Below, piece after piece: positions 8,212 to 18,036 of a stretch of DNA of 64,000 bases (position 1 is its first letter; the number at the start of each line of letters is the position of its first letter). The DNA comes from Sandaracinobacteroides sp039808025. GTDB taxonomy: Bacteria; Pseudomonadota; Alphaproteobacteria; Sphingomonadales; Sphingomonadaceae. A model generated the notes under the pieces. That model was not told where the DNA came from, ran no database searches, and was given only the letters and a program-made list of their open reading frames with translations. The translations under genes and the position numbers were made by a program. Location: assembly GCA_039808025.1 (NCBI GenBank), contig JBDHSK010000006.1:124001-188000 (forward strand), written 5' to 3'.

Positions 8212-10971
8212 ATGCTCGGTTTGAACAAGGTCGCCAAGGCGGTTTTCGGCTCGTCGAACGACCGCTACATTAAATCTCTCCAGCCGCTGGTGCGCAAGAT
8301 CAATGAGCTTGAACCACGCATGTCGGCGATGCCGGACTCCGAGCTGCAGGACCAAACACGGCTGTTCCGGGAACGCCTGGCCGCCGGCGCCAAGCTCGAT
8401 TCCCTGTTGCCCGAAGCCTTTGCCACCGTTCGTGAAGCATCAAAGCGCGTTCTGGGTATGCGGCACTTCGATGTGCAACTGATTGGCGGCATCGTGCTGC
8501 ACCGTGGTGAAATCGCGGAAATGCGCACCGGTGAAGGCAAGACCCTAGTGGCAACCACTGCCACCTACCTGAACGCCCTCGAAGGCAAGGGCGTGCATGT
8601 GGTGACCGTGAATGATTATCTCGCCAGCCGCGACGCCGAATGGATGGGTCGCATCCACCGCTGGCTGGGGCTGACCGTGGGGGTCATCGTGCCCAACATG
8701 CACGATGTCGAGCGTCGGGCCAGCTATGCTGCCGATGTCACCTATGGCACCAACAATGAATTCGGCTTCGATTATCTGCGCGACAACATGAAATATGATC
8801 GGGCGCAGATGGTCCAGCGGCCATTCAACTTCGCCATCGTCGACGAGGTGGACTCGATCCTGATCGACGAAGCCCGCACTCCGCTGATCATCTCTGGGCC
8901 CACCGACGACAAGAGCGAACTCTACATCGCCGTTGATCACATCGTGAAGACCCTGAAGCCCGAACATTACGAACGCGATGAAAAAGCCAAGTCGGTGATC
9001 CTGACCGAAGAGGGGACGGAATTCGCCGAACGGGCGCTGGAGGCGGCCGGCCATCTGCAAGGTGGCAACCTCTATGATTTCGAGAACACCCAGATCGTCC
9101 ACCACCTGAACCAGGCGCTGCGGGCCAATACCATGTTCCGCCTGGATACCGATTATATCGTGCGCGACGGCAAAGTGGTGATCATCGACGAATTCACCGG
9201 CCGCATGATGGACGGCAGGCGGTGGTCTGATGGTTTGCACCAGGCTGTGGAAGCCAAGGAAGGCGTTGAAATCCAGCCTGAAAACCAGACGCTGGCGTCG
9301 ATCACCTTCCAGAATTATTTCCGCATGTATCCGCGTCTGTCGGGCATGACGGGGACGGCGCTGACCGAGGCCCCCGAGTTCTACGACATCTACAAGCTGA
9401 ACGTCGTCGAGATTCCCACTAATCGCCCGGTCATGCGCAAGGATGACCAGGACGAGTTCTACAAGAACGAAGCAGATAAATTCGCTGCCATCGTGCGGAC
9501 TGTGAAAGAGGCATCGCTGAAAGGCCAACCGGTGCTGGTGGGCACCGTTTCGATCGAGAAATCGGAAATCCTCTCGGAATATCTGAAGCGCGAAGGGGTA
9601 GAGCACAGCGTGCTGAACGCCCGCCACCACGAGCAGGAATCCCATATCGTTGCCCAGGCCGGGCGGCTTGGCGCTGTGACCATTGCCACCAACATGGCCG
9701 GCCGCGGCACCGACATCCAGCTGGGGGGCAACCTGGAAGTGCGCATTGCCGACGAGCTGGCAGGCCTTGCTGAAGGGCCCGAACGCGACGCCCGCATCGC
9801 CGAGATCCGCGCCGAAGTCGAGGCGGAGCGCGACAAGGTGCGGGAAGCCGGCGGGCTGTTCGTGCTGGGCACCGAACGCCACGAAAGCCGACGGATCGAC
9901 AACCAGCTGCGCGGACGCTCGGGCCGCCAGGGTGACCCCGGCCTCAGCCGCTTCTACCTGAGCCTCGACGACGACCTGCTGCGTATCTTCGGCCAGCAGA
10001 ACCTGCTGACGCGGGTGATGAACTCCGGGCTTGCCGAGGGTGAGGCGATCGTTCACCCGTGGATCTCGAAGGCGATTGAAACCGCGCAGAAGAAGGTGGA
10101 AGCGCGCAACTACGATATCCGCAAGCAGCTGCTGCAATATGATGACGTGATGAACGACCAGCGCAAGGTGGTGTACGACCAGCGCGCCGACATCATGGAT
10201 TCGGAAAAGCTGAGCGACCTGATCGAGGGATTCCGCCATGATACCATCGCCGGCATCATCGACGCCCATGCCCCGGAGGGTGTCTATCCTGAGCAGTGGG
10301 ATATCGCCGGCCTCACGGAAACCGTTCGCGACCAGCTAAACCTCGACGTTCCCTTCACCGAGTGGATGAAGGAAGATGCCATCGATCAGGAACTGTTCGC
10401 CGAACGGCTAAACGCCATGATGGAAGAAAAGCTGGCGGCCAAGCAGCAAGGGATTCCTGAAGACAGCTGGCATTCTGTCGAGCGCAACTTCCTGCTGCAA
10501 AGCCTTGACCATTACTGGAAAGAACACCTGGCAACACTTGATGCCCTGCGCCAGGTAGTGCACCTGCGGGCCTATGCGCAGGCCCAGCCGCTCAATGAAT
10601 ACAAGGCCGAGGCTTTCCACCTGTTCGAACGCATGTTGCGGCTGGTACGCGAAGATGTGACGCGTATGCTGGCTTTTGCCGAATTCCGCATGCCCGAGCC
10701 AATGCCCATGCCTGAACTTCCGGATTTCCTGCGGCTGGATGGCGCCCCTGAGCCGACCGGCGCCCTGCCGCTGTCGGCCCCGGGGATTTTCTCGATGGGT
10801 GACCCGCTGTCGCCTGATGAAATCGAATCAGCGCGGGCCGTCGCCGCCGGGTACGGGCCGGATTTCGTGGTCGAGGACCCCGAAACCTGGCAGCGCACCG
10901 TCAGCCGCAATGCCCCTTGTCCGTGCGGCTCAGGCCGTAAGTTCAAGCATTGTCACGGGATCGTCACCTGA
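8212..10971 (+). CDS. secA: Preprotein translocase ATPase subunit SecA
   Basis: 919 residues. SecA drives unfolded preproteins through SecYEG. Walker A is T-G-E-G-K-T near residues 108-113, and the Walker B region reads V-D-E-V-D-S-I-L-I-D-E-A-R-T, typical of SecA. The scaffold and helical-wing domains follow, then a proline-rich linker and the carboxy-terminal zinc site C-P-C-G-S-G-x(5)-C-H that binds SecB or lipid. GAAGG lies about eight bases before the ATG. It stands alone, divergent from argJ and convergent with the DUF423 gene 22 bases away. Confidence 0.98.
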   Translation: MLGLNKVAKAVFGSSNDRYIKSLQPLVRKINELEPRMSAMPDSELQDQTRLFRERLAAGAKLDSLLPEAFATVREASKRVLGMRHFDVQLIGGIVLHRGEIAEMRTGEGKTLVATTATYLNALEGKGVHVVTVNDYLASRDAEWMGRIHRWLGLTVGVIVPNMHDVERRASYAADVTYGTNNEFGFDYLRDNMKYDRAQMVQRPFNFAIVDEVDSILIDEARTPLIISGPTDDKSELYIAVDHIVKTLKPEHYERDEKAKSVILTEEGTEFAERALEAAGHLQGGNLYDFENTQIVHHLNQALRANTMFRLDTDYIVRDGKVVIIDEFTGRMMDGRRWSDGLHQAVEAKEGVEIQPENQTLASITFQNYFRMYPRLSGMTGTALTEAPEFYDIYKLNVVEIPTNRPVMRKDDQDEFYKNEADKFAAIVRTVKEASLKGQPVLVGTVSIEKSEILSEYLKREGVEHSVLNARHHEQESHIVAQAGRLGAVTIATNMAGRGTDIQLGGNLEVRIADELAGLAEGPERDARIAEIRAEVEAERDKVREAGGLFVLGTERHESRRIDNQLRGRSGRQGDPGLSRFYLSLDDDLLRIFGQQNLLTRVMNSGLAEGEAIVHPWISKAIETAQKKVEARNYDIRKQLLQYDDVMNDQRKVVYDQRADIMDSEKLSDLIEGFRHDTIAGIIDAHAPEGVYPEQWDIAGLTETVRDQLNLDVPFTEWMKEDAIDQELFAERLNAMMEEKLAAKQQGIPEDSWHSVERNFLLQSLDHYWKEHLATLDALRQVVHLRAYAQAQPLNEYKAEAFHLFERMLRLVREDVTRMLAFAEFRMPEPMPMPELPDFLRLDGAPEPTGALPLSAPGIFSMGDPLSPDEIESARAVAAGYGPDFVVEDPETWQRTVSRNAPCPCGSGRKFKHCHGIVT

Positions 10972-10993
10972 GCATTCGCACGGCGAGCCATCT

Positions 10994-11353
10994 TCAGCTG
11001 CTGCAGGCGCTGACGGCAGTGAAGGCCCAGCCCAACAGCAACAGGGTGCCGCCAACCGGCGCCACGATGGCGACCTGATGCGAAGCGCCAAAGGCCAGGG
11101 CATATAACGACCCGGAAAACAGTGCTGCGCCTGCCAGCAGCAAGGCAGACGACAGACGGATGAGGCCAATGTTTCGCCACGCCAGCAAGGCAAACACGGC
11201 GATGGAGTGCAGCAGCAGATAACTGGTGGCAGTGGAAACCCACCCCTTGGCCACCGGGTCTTTCAACATGTGCGAACCAGCCGACCCCAGAGCGACGGCC
11301 AGAAAGGCGCATAAGGCGGCAAGTGCCGGAAGCAGGCGGTTGTTCATGGGCAT
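10994..11353 (-). CDS. DUF423 family small integral membrane protein
   Basis: 119 residues with four hydrophobic segments and the conserved G-S-A-G-S-H-M motif at the end of the first segment, as in the DUF423 (YgdD-like) family of inner-membrane proteins of unknown function. It follows hutF on the same strand by 31 bases and may be co-transcribed with it, though a link to histidine breakdown is not evident. Two in-frame ATG codons (11353 and 11347) are possible; no strong ribosome-binding site distinguishes them. The stretch upstream in the same frame as far as 11551 lies inside hutF and is not part of the gene. Confidence 0.85.
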   Translation of the reverse strand: MPMNNRLLPALAALCAFLAVALGSAGSHMLKDPVAKGWVSTATSYLLLHSIAVFALLAWRNIGLIRLSSALLLAGAALFSGSLYALAFGASHQVAIVAPVGGTLLLLGWAFTAVSACSS

Positions 11354-11384
11354 GGACTTGTCTGTTTCATGAGCCAGTTCTGTT

Positions 11385-12734
11385 TCATTGGGCCGCACTG
11401 TGCAGGCGGGCCATTGTCTGCCGATAAGCCTTTGTGATGGCATCGCGGGCGACATGCCGGCCATCGCGCACAATGTGGCGGCCGTTGCACCATACATGGT
11501 CGATAGCACTGGTACCGCTTGTAAAGACCCAGCGATCGACATGCTGGTCACCCGTCAGGGGCAGCGGCTCGGCCTTCAGGCTGACGATATCGGCCGGAGA
11601 CCCCGCAGCCAGCGCCGGCGCTGCAACGCCAAGCGCCCGCGCGCCTCCGTCAAGCGCTGCCCGGAACAGGCTGCCCCCAACCGAACTTTCCGGCAATGCC
11701 AGTACATTACGGCGTTGCAGTGTCAGGCGCTGGCCATATTCCAGAAGCCGCAATTCCTCGCTGAGGTCGATCCGCACATTGGAATCACTGCCAACCCCGA
11801 AGTGCCCTCCCATCTGCACGAACGCGGCGGCTGGAAATATACCATCACCAAGATTGGCCTCGGTGATCGGGCAAAGCCCTACTGTTGCTGCACTGCGGGC
11901 AATGGCAGACAGCTCGTCTGAGGTGACATGGGTGGCATGAACAAGACACCAGCGCTTGTCGAGAGCAATATGATCGAACAGCCACTCGACCGGGCGAGTG
12001 CCCGAAAAGGCCAGGCTGGCCTCGACCTCGCGCATCTGTTCGGCGATATGTATATGGATGGGCGCCTCGGGCAGCATCTGCACAAGTTCGTGCAGTTCGG
12101 CCCTGCGCACCGCCCGCAGCGAATGCGGGGCAACGCCCAGCACCGCGCCGGGAAGCCCCTTTATCGCTGAATGACTGTGGTCAAGCAGGCGGTGGAACCC
12201 ATCCAGATCATGGATGAAGCGCCGTTGGCCCGAGGTGGGCGGAACGCCGCCGAAATCTGAATGGGCGTAAAAAACCGGCAGCAGGGTGAGGCCGATGCCG
12301 GTAAGGCGGGCTGCTTCGGCAATGGATTCGGCCATGCGGGCCGGGTTTGCATAAGGGCTGCCATCAGGCTGATGGTGCAGATAGTGGAACTCTCCCACGC
12401 GGCCGCAGCCGGATTCCAGCATGCAGGCATAGGCCATGGCGGCAATGGCCACCACATCTTCGGGAGAGAGGCGTTCGACCATGTGATACATCTGGTCGCG
12501 CCAGCTCCAGAAGCTGTCATTGCCGCGATGATGTTCGGCAAGACCGGCAAAGCCGAACTGGAAGGCGTGGGAATGGAGGTTGGGGAGGGGGGGAAGGGCG
12601 ACGTGGTAGCAGTTGGCGCCTGGCGGCGCCCCTGCAGCGATCGCGACAATTGTTCCGTCCGCGATATCGATGGCGACATGATTGGCCCAGCCATCGGGCA
12701 GCAGCGCCGCTTCGAACCACAATCTGTGCACCAT
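11385..12734 (-). CDS. hutF: Formimidoylglutamate deiminase HutF
   Basis: About 449 residues. HutF hydrolyses N-formimidoyl-L-glutamate to N-formyl-L-glutamate and ammonia, the fourth step of the five-step histidine route; HutG then removes formate. It is an amidohydrolase-superfamily enzyme with the metal-binding L-P-N-L-H-S-H motif near residue 50 and a later H-A-T-H-V segment. I placed the start at the ATG 12734 because the following L-W-F-E-A-A-L-L-P-D-G-W matches the family's amino terminus. A TTG at 12779 preceded by GGAGG at good distance is a real alternative and would add 15 residues. It is divergent from hutI and carries the DUF423 gene downstream. Confidence 0.93.
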   Translation of the reverse strand: MVHRLWFEAALLPDGWANHVAIDIADGTIVAIAAGAPPGANCYHVALPPLPNLHSHAFQFGFAGLAEHHRGNDSFWSWRDQMYHMVERLSPEDVVAIAAMAYACMLESGCGRVGEFHYLHHQPDGSPYANPARMAESIAEAARLTGIGLTLLPVFYAHSDFGGVPPTSGQRRFIHDLDGFHRLLDHSHSAIKGLPGAVLGVAPHSLRAVRRAELHELVQMLPEAPIHIHIAEQMREVEASLAFSGTRPVEWLFDHIALDKRWCLVHATHVTSDELSAIARSAATVGLCPITEANLGDGIFPAAAFVQMGGHFGVGSDSNVRIDLSEELRLLEYGQRLTLQRRNVLALPESSVGGSLFRAALDGGARALGVAAPALAAGSPADIVSLKAEPLPLTGDQHVDRWVFTSGTSAIDHVWCNGRHIVRDGRHVARDAITKAYRQTMARLHSAAQ

Positions 12735-12820
12735 GGTCGCCAATCTGCGGCAAGCCATGCGGGCTGGCAAGCCGTTCAATGCCTTGCCTCCATCTGTCAG
12801 ACGGGCCTAGTGTTCAGGCC

Positions 12821-14008
12821 ATGCAGTGGGATCATCTGTGGCGCAATGCCCGCCTTGCAACCATGCAGGGCGATGGGCTTGGCATCGTGGAACGTGGCGC
12901 CGTTGCCGTTTCCGGCGGACAGATCATCTGGGCTGGCAACGAAGACGCAATTCCCGCCGGGTCCGGCCCGGAAACCGACTGTGAAGGCCGGCTGCTCACC
13001 CCGGGGCTGATCGATTGTCATACGCACCTCGTGTATGCCGGCAGCCGCGCCCGCGAGTTCGCTCTGAGGCTTGAGGGGGCAAGCTATGCCGAGATCGCAG
13101 CCAGTGGTGGCGGCATACTGGCAACCGTTGCAGCAACCCGTGCAGCAGAGAAAAACGAGCTGCTGGCGGCAAGCCTTCCCCGCCTTGATGCCCTGATCGC
13201 CGAAGGTGTCACCACGGTCGAGATAAAATCCGGCTATGGCCTTGACCTTGAAACGGAAATAAAGATGCTTGGCGTGGCGCGGCAATTGGCGATGCTGCGC
13301 AACATCAGTGTGAAAACCACGTTTCTGGGCGCCCATGCCGTGCCCCAGGGCATCAGCAGAACCGCCTATCTGCAGCAGCTGATCGAAGAAATGCTGCCGG
13401 AGATTGCGGCGCAGCAACTGGCCGATGCCGTCGATGCCTTCTGCGAGAGCATTGCTTTCTCTCCTGACGAAGTCGCACAACTGTTCGATGCCGCCCGGGC
13501 GTTGGAGCTTCCCGTCAAGCTGCACGCCGAACAGCTTTCGGCGCGGGGCGGGGCCACACTTGCCGCCCGCTACCATGCCCTGTCGGCTGACCATCTGGAA
13601 TGGGCAACCGCTGCCGATGTGGCAGCGATGGCCGAGGCCGGAACAGTTGCCGTGCTGCTGCCAGGCGCCTTTTATTTCCTGCGCGAATCAAAGCTGCCGC
13701 CCGTTGTCGACCTGCGTGCCGCTGGTGTGCCGATCGCTGTCGCGACCGATTGCAACCCCGGAACCTCGCCACTCACCTCGCCGCTTCTGGCCATGAACAT
13801 GGCCGCCACCTGTTTCCGCCTGACGGTTGCCGAATGCCTGAGGGGCATGACCGTAAACGGCGCCCGCGCCCTTGGGCTTGCCGACCGTGGCGTTGTGGCA
13901 GCCGGGCAGCGCGCCGACCTCGCAATCTGGAACGTGGCTGACCCGGCCGAACTGGTTCAGCAAATGGGCTTCAATCCCCTGTGGAAGCGGCTACACTCGG
14001 GCACATGA
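12821..14008 (+). CDS. hutI: Imidazolonepropionase HutI
   Basis: 395 residues. HutI opens the imidazolone ring of 4-imidazolone-5-propanoate to give N-formimidoylglutamate. The metal site begins with T-P-G-L-I-D-C-H-T-H, followed by L-V-Y-A-G-S-R-xx-E-F, which is characteristic of HutI; later ligands are in the K-L-H-A-E-Q and A-T-D-C-N-P-G-T segments. The ATG at 12821 is the first that gives the normal family start. It heads hutI-hutH-hutG-hutU; its stop overlaps the hutH ATG (ATGA, 14005-14008). Confidence 0.96.
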   Translation: MQWDHLWRNARLATMQGDGLGIVERGAVAVSGGQIIWAGNEDAIPAGSGPETDCEGRLLTPGLIDCHTHLVYAGSRAREFALRLEGASYAEIAASGGGILATVAATRAAEKNELLAASLPRLDALIAEGVTTVEIKSGYGLDLETEIKMLGVARQLAMLRNISVKTTFLGAHAVPQGISRTAYLQQLIEEMLPEIAAQQLADAVDAFCESIAFSPDEVAQLFDAARALELPVKLHAEQLSARGGATLAARYHALSADHLEWATAADVAAMAEAGTVAVLLPGAFYFLRESKLPPVVDLRAAGVPIAVATDCNPGTSPLTSPLLAMNMAATCFRLTVAECLRGMTVNGARALGLADRGVVAAGQRADLAIWNVADPAELVQQMGFNPLWKRLHSGT

Positions 14009-15519
14009 AAATGCTTACCCCCGGATCCATCAGCTATGCCGAATGGCGCGCCATCCACGATGGTGCTGCTTTTACGCTAAACCCTGCCAGCGGCGAAGCG
14101 ATCAGCCAGTCGGCGGCGGCCATTGGCCGCATTCTGGCCAAGGGCGTGCCGGTTTATGGTATAAACACCGGCTTCGGCAAACTTGCCTCCATCCGCATTG
14201 AAGACGACGAACTGGCGGTATTGCAGCGCAACATCGTTCTGTCGCATGCCGCTGGCGTCGGCGACCCGACGCCCCCGGCGGTGGTGCGGCTGATGATGGC
14301 GCTGAAGCTGGCATCGCTGGCCCGCGGAGCGTCGGGAGTGAAACCCGCCACCATCGCCATGCTTGAGGCGATGCTGGCGCGCGATCTGCTGCCGGTAGTG
14401 CCTTCGCAAGGGTCGGTTGGTGCATCGGGCGATCTGGCACCGCTCGCCCACATGGCAGCGGCGATGATCGGGGTGGGCGAGATCCTTTCGGGCGGCAATA
14501 CCCTGCCTGCCGCCGATGCCCTGGCGCAGGCCGGGCTACAGCCTCTTAAGCTTGGCCCCAAAGAGGGACTGGCGCTTCTGAACGGAACCCAGTTTTCCAA
14601 TGCCTACGCGCTGTCTGGCCTGATGCGTGCCGAACATCTGTGGCGGATGGCGTTGGTGACAGGCATTTTGTCGACCGAAGCTGCCAAAGGCTCCGACGCC
14701 CCGTTCGACCATCGCATCCACCAGTTGCGCGGCCACAAGGGCCAGATCGAGACGGCTGACGCCCTGCGCCAGATGATGGCGGGTTCCGCCATCCGCGCGT
14801 CGCACCGAGTAAATGACATTCGCGTGCAAGACCCATATTGCCTGCGGTGCCAGCCCCAGGTGATGGGGGCGGCCCTCACCCTGTTGCGACAGGCCGCCGA
14901 CACGCTGCTTACCGAGGCCAATGGCGTCTCTGATAATCCGCTGATCTTTGCCGATACCGACGAAGCACTATCGGGTGGCAATTTCCATGCCGAACCCGTT
15001 GCCTTTGCCGCCGACATGATCGCCATGGCGCTGTGTGAAATCGGCAATCTGGCGGAACGGCGCATTGCCATGCTGGTGGATCCGGCGCTGTCGGGGCTGC
15101 CTGCTTTTCTGACACCACAGCCCGGGCTCAATTCCGGATTCATGATTCCGCAGGTAACGGCGGCAGCGCTGGTAGCGGAGAATCGCGGCCGGGCCTTCCC
15201 GGCGTCGGTTGATTCCATTCCCACATCGGCCAACCAGGAAGATCATGTCTCGATGGCAGCACACGGGGCACGGCGGCTGGCAACCATGGCCGACAATCTG
15301 GAGCAGATTCTGGCGATCGAACTGCTGGCCGGGGCGCAGGGCTGTGATTTCCATGCGCCCCTGCAATCGAGCGCAACGGTAGAAGCCGTGCGGGCAGCGG
15401 TGCGGGGCAGGGTACCCATGCTCGATCATGACCGTCATTTTGCGCCAGATATTACCGCTGCGGCGCAACTGGTTCGCCTTGGGGCCGGGCTGCCCGCCGG
15501 CCTGCCCGGCGTTGCCTGA
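14005..15519 (+). CDS. hutH: Histidine ammonia-lyase HutH
   Basis: 504 residues. HutH removes ammonia from histidine to give trans-urocanate, the first step of degradation. The Ala140-Ser141-Gly142 triad in a G-S-V-G-A-S-G-D-L-A-P-L context forms the internal MIO electrophile. Y-G-I-N-T-G-F-G near residue 52 and the Q-E-D-H-V-S-M motif in the carboxy-terminal part are also conserved. ATG at 14005 overlaps the hutI stop. The length is normal for the family (about 510). Confidence 0.97.
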   Translation: MKMLTPGSISYAEWRAIHDGAAFTLNPASGEAISQSAAAIGRILAKGVPVYGINTGFGKLASIRIEDDELAVLQRNIVLSHAAGVGDPTPPAVVRLMMALKLASLARGASGVKPATIAMLEAMLARDLLPVVPSQGSVGASGDLAPLAHMAAAMIGVGEILSGGNTLPAADALAQAGLQPLKLGPKEGLALLNGTQFSNAYALSGLMRAEHLWRMALVTGILSTEAAKGSDAPFDHRIHQLRGHKGQIETADALRQMMAGSAIRASHRVNDIRVQDPYCLRCQPQVMGAALTLLRQAADTLLTEANGVSDNPLIFADTDEALSGGNFHAEPVAFAADMIAMALCEIGNLAERRIAMLVDPALSGLPAFLTPQPGLNSGFMIPQVTAAALVAENRGRAFPASVDSIPTSANQEDHVSMAAHGARRLATMADNLEQILAIELLAGAQGCDFHAPLQSSATVEAVRAAVRGRVPMLDHDRHFAPDITAAAQLVRLGAGLPAGLPGVA

Positions 15520-15529
15520 GCCGGATCGC

Positions 15530-16330
15530 ATGAACTGGATTTCCATAATTCGGGGCGAGGCGCCGCTGGTGATGGCGTTGCCGCACACCGGCACCGCTCT
15601 GCCCGAAGATGCGTTCCCAAACGCGTGGCTGGCGCGCCACGATACCGACTGGTGGGTCGACAGGCTGTATGCCTTTGCGGCCGACATGGGGGCAACCATT
15701 GTGCGCAGCGATATTTCGCGCAGCATCATCGACTTGAACCGTGACCCGTCCGGGCACTCGCTTTACCCCGGGCAGGCGACAACCGGCCTGATTCCGGCTG
15801 AAACCTTCGATGGCGAGCCTTTGGGCCAAGCGATTACGCCTGCTGACGTGGAGTTACGGCTTGACCGCTGGTTCTGGCCTTATCACCGGGCCATAGCCGC
15901 CGAGCTGGAGCGGTTGCGCACCCGTCACAAGGCCGTTGTGCTTTATGATGCCCACTCCATCCGCAGCCATATTCCCCGCCTGTTCGATGGCGCGCTGCCG
16001 GTCTTCAATATCGGCACGGATGGCGGCCGTACCTGTGAAGCCGAGCTGCAGCAGACGGTGCAGCAAATCTGCGAGGCCAGCGGCCTGCCAACGGTGGTGA
16101 ACGGGCGGTTTCGCGGTGGATGGACCACCCGCCATTATGGCAATCCGCATGGCGGCGTTCATGCCATCCAGATGGAGCTGGCGATGCGAGCCTATCTTGA
16201 TGAACCCGATGGCCAGCCGACCCCCGAAAACTGGCCACCTGCCTATAGCGCCGAACGTGCAGCGCCGTTGCAGCGGGTGCTGCGCCAGATTGTGCAAGCC
16301 TGCCTCGATTTTGCCGGAGACCAGAGATGA
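15530..16330 (+). CDS. hutG: N-formylglutamate deformylase HutG
   Basis: 266 residues. HutG hydrolyses N-formyl-L-glutamate to glutamate and formate, the last step of the HutF branch. It belongs to the N-formylglutamate amidohydrolase (FGase) family, not the arginase-like formimidoylglutamase; the presence of hutF in the same locus fits. Motifs seen are the early P-H-T-G-T, D-x-x-x-S-R-x-I-I-D-L-N-R, Y-D-A-H-S-I-R-S-H and G-G-x-T-T-R-H-Y-G. The ATG at 15530 begins ten bases after hutH; its TGA overlaps the hutU ATG. Confidence 0.96.
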   Translation: MNWISIIRGEAPLVMALPHTGTALPEDAFPNAWLARHDTDWWVDRLYAFAADMGATIVRSDISRSIIDLNRDPSGHSLYPGQATTGLIPAETFDGEPLGQAITPADVELRLDRWFWPYHRAIAAELERLRTRHKAVVLYDAHSIRSHIPRLFDGALPVFNIGTDGGRTCEAELQQTVQQICEASGLPTVVNGRFRGGWTTRHYGNPHGGVHAIQMELAMRAYLDEPDGQPTPENWPPAYSAERAAPLQRVLRQIVQACLDFAGDQR

Positions 16331-17985
16331 CCCGTATCGACAACAGCCGCGTGATCCGCCCGGCGACAGGAACGGCCCTGTCGGCCCGCAGCTGGCTGAC
16401 GGAAGCGCCGCTGCGCATGCTGATGAACAATCTCCACCCTGATGTGGCCGAACGGCCCGAGGAACTGGTGGTCTATGGCGGAATCGGCCGCGCCGCCCGC
16501 GACTGGGAGAGTTTCGACAGGATCGTCGAAACGCTGAGGCGGCTGGGCGACGACCAGACGCTGCTGGTGCAATCAGGAAAGCCGGTGGGGGTGTTCCAGA
16601 CCCATAAGGACGCGCCACGGGTGCTGATCGCCAATTCCAACCTGGTGCCGAAATGGGCAACGTGGGAGCATTTCAACAAGCTCGATCGGGCCGGGCTTGC
16701 CATGTACGGGCAGATGACGGCGGGTTCGTGGATTTATATCGGCACCCAGGGCATTGTGCAGGGAACCTATGAAACCTTCGTGGAAATGGGCCGCCAGCAT
16801 TATGACGGCGATCTGTCGGGCCGCTGGCTGCTGACCGCCGGGCTTGGCGGCATGGGTGGGGCGCAGCCACTGGCGGCAGTAATGGCCGGGGCCTCGTGCC
16901 TTGCCATCGAATGCCAGCCCAGCCGCATCGACATGCGCTTGCGCACCGGCTACCTCGACAAGTCGACCGACAATCTGGACGAAGCGCTGGCATGGGTGCA
17001 GGGGGCAACATCGCCGATATCGGTGGGCCTGCTGGGTAACGCCGCCGAGTTGCTTCCGGAAATCTACAGGCGCGGGGTGCGCCCCGATCTGCTGACCGAC
17101 CAGACTTCGGCGCATGATCCGGTAAACGGCTATCTGCCCGCGGGCTGGACGGTTGCCGAATGGGTGGAACGCCGGGAGCGCGAACCGGAGGTGGTGGCAG
17201 CCGCGGCACGCCAATCGATGGCCCGGCATGTGCAGGCGATGCTGGCCTTTCACGCCGACGGAGTGCCAACCACGGATTATGGCAACAATATCCGGCAGAT
17301 GGCATTTGACGAGGGCGTGAAGAACGCCTTCGATTTCCCCGGGTTCGTTCCCGCCTACATCCGCCCGCTGTTCTGTCGTGGCATTGGCCCGTTCCGCTGG
17401 GCGGCCCTTTCCGGAGACCCGGCAGACATAGCCGCAACCGACGCCATGGTAAAAAAATTACTGCCAAACGACAAACATTTGCACCGTTGGCTTGATATGG
17501 CAGCTGAACGCATACACTTTCAGGGGCTGCCAGCGCGCATCTGTTGGGTAGGCCTGGGCGACCGCGACAGGCTGGGCCTTGCCTTCAACGACATGGTTGC
17601 CCGTGGCGAACTGAAGGCGCCCATCGTGATCGGGCGTGACCATCTCGACAGTGGATCGGTCGCCAGCCCCAACCGCGAAACCGAAGCCATGAAGGATGGC
17701 AGCGACGCCGTTTCCGACTGGCCGTTGCTGAATGCGCTGCTGAACACCGCTTCGGGGGCAACCTGGGTGTCGCTGCACCATGGCGGTGGTGTGGGTATGG
17801 GGTATTCGCAGCATTCCGGAATGGTGATCGTCGCCGATGGCACGCCCGAAGCCGCAACCCGCCTGAAGCGGGTGTTGTGGAACGACCCGGCCACCGGTGT
17901 GATGCGCCACGCTGATGCCGGTTACGACATCGCCCTGGATTGCGCCCGTGAGAAAGGGCTGGATCTGCCGGGAATATTGGGCTGA
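16327..17985 (+). CDS. hutU: Urocanate hydratase HutU
   Basis: 552 residues, the usual family length. HutU hydrates urocanate to imidazolonepropionate using a tightly bound NAD+. Conserved segments include Y-G-G-I-G-R-A-A-R-D-W near residue 52, G-L-G-G-M-G-G-A-Q-P for NAD binding near residue 178, and H-H-G-G-G-V-G-M-G-Y-S in the carboxy part. ATG overlaps the hutG stop (ATGA, 16327-16330). It is the last gene of the operon and is convergent with the heme-protein gene at 18037. Confidence 0.97.
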   Translation: MTRIDNSRVIRPATGTALSARSWLTEAPLRMLMNNLHPDVAERPEELVVYGGIGRAARDWESFDRIVETLRRLGDDQTLLVQSGKPVGVFQTHKDAPRVLIANSNLVPKWATWEHFNKLDRAGLAMYGQMTAGSWIYIGTQGIVQGTYETFVEMGRQHYDGDLSGRWLLTAGLGGMGGAQPLAAVMAGASCLAIECQPSRIDMRLRTGYLDKSTDNLDEALAWVQGATSPISVGLLGNAAELLPEIYRRGVRPDLLTDQTSAHDPVNGYLPAGWTVAEWVERREREPEVVAAAARQSMARHVQAMLAFHADGVPTTDYGNNIRQMAFDEGVKNAFDFPGFVPAYIRPLFCRGIGPFRWAALSGDPADIAATDAMVKKLLPNDKHLHRWLDMAAERIHFQGLPARICWVGLGDRDRLGLAFNDMVARGELKAPIVIGRDHLDSGSVASPNRETEAMKDGSDAVSDWPLLNALLNTASGATWVSLHHGGGVGMGYSQHSGMVIVADGTPEAATRLKRVLWNDPATGVMRHADAGYDIALDCAREKGLDLPGILG

Positions 17986-18036
17986 TTCCCGGGGAAGGGC
18001 GGGGTGGGTGGCTACACCCCGGTTGCAGCTTCAGGC

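Noticed and set aside
8545..10269. Antisense frame of 574 codons across secA
   Set aside because: It lies entirely opposite secA, has His/Val/Gly-rich composition typical of reading GC-rich codons backwards, and shows no domain.
12347..12820. Upstream extension of HutI through hutF
   Set aside because: Opposite the hutF coding sequence and unlike any imidazolonepropionase amino terminus.
18000..18021. Hairpin after hutU (CGGGGT with ACCCCG)
   Set aside because: Only six pairs, a ten-base loop and no T run; too weak to list as a terminator.
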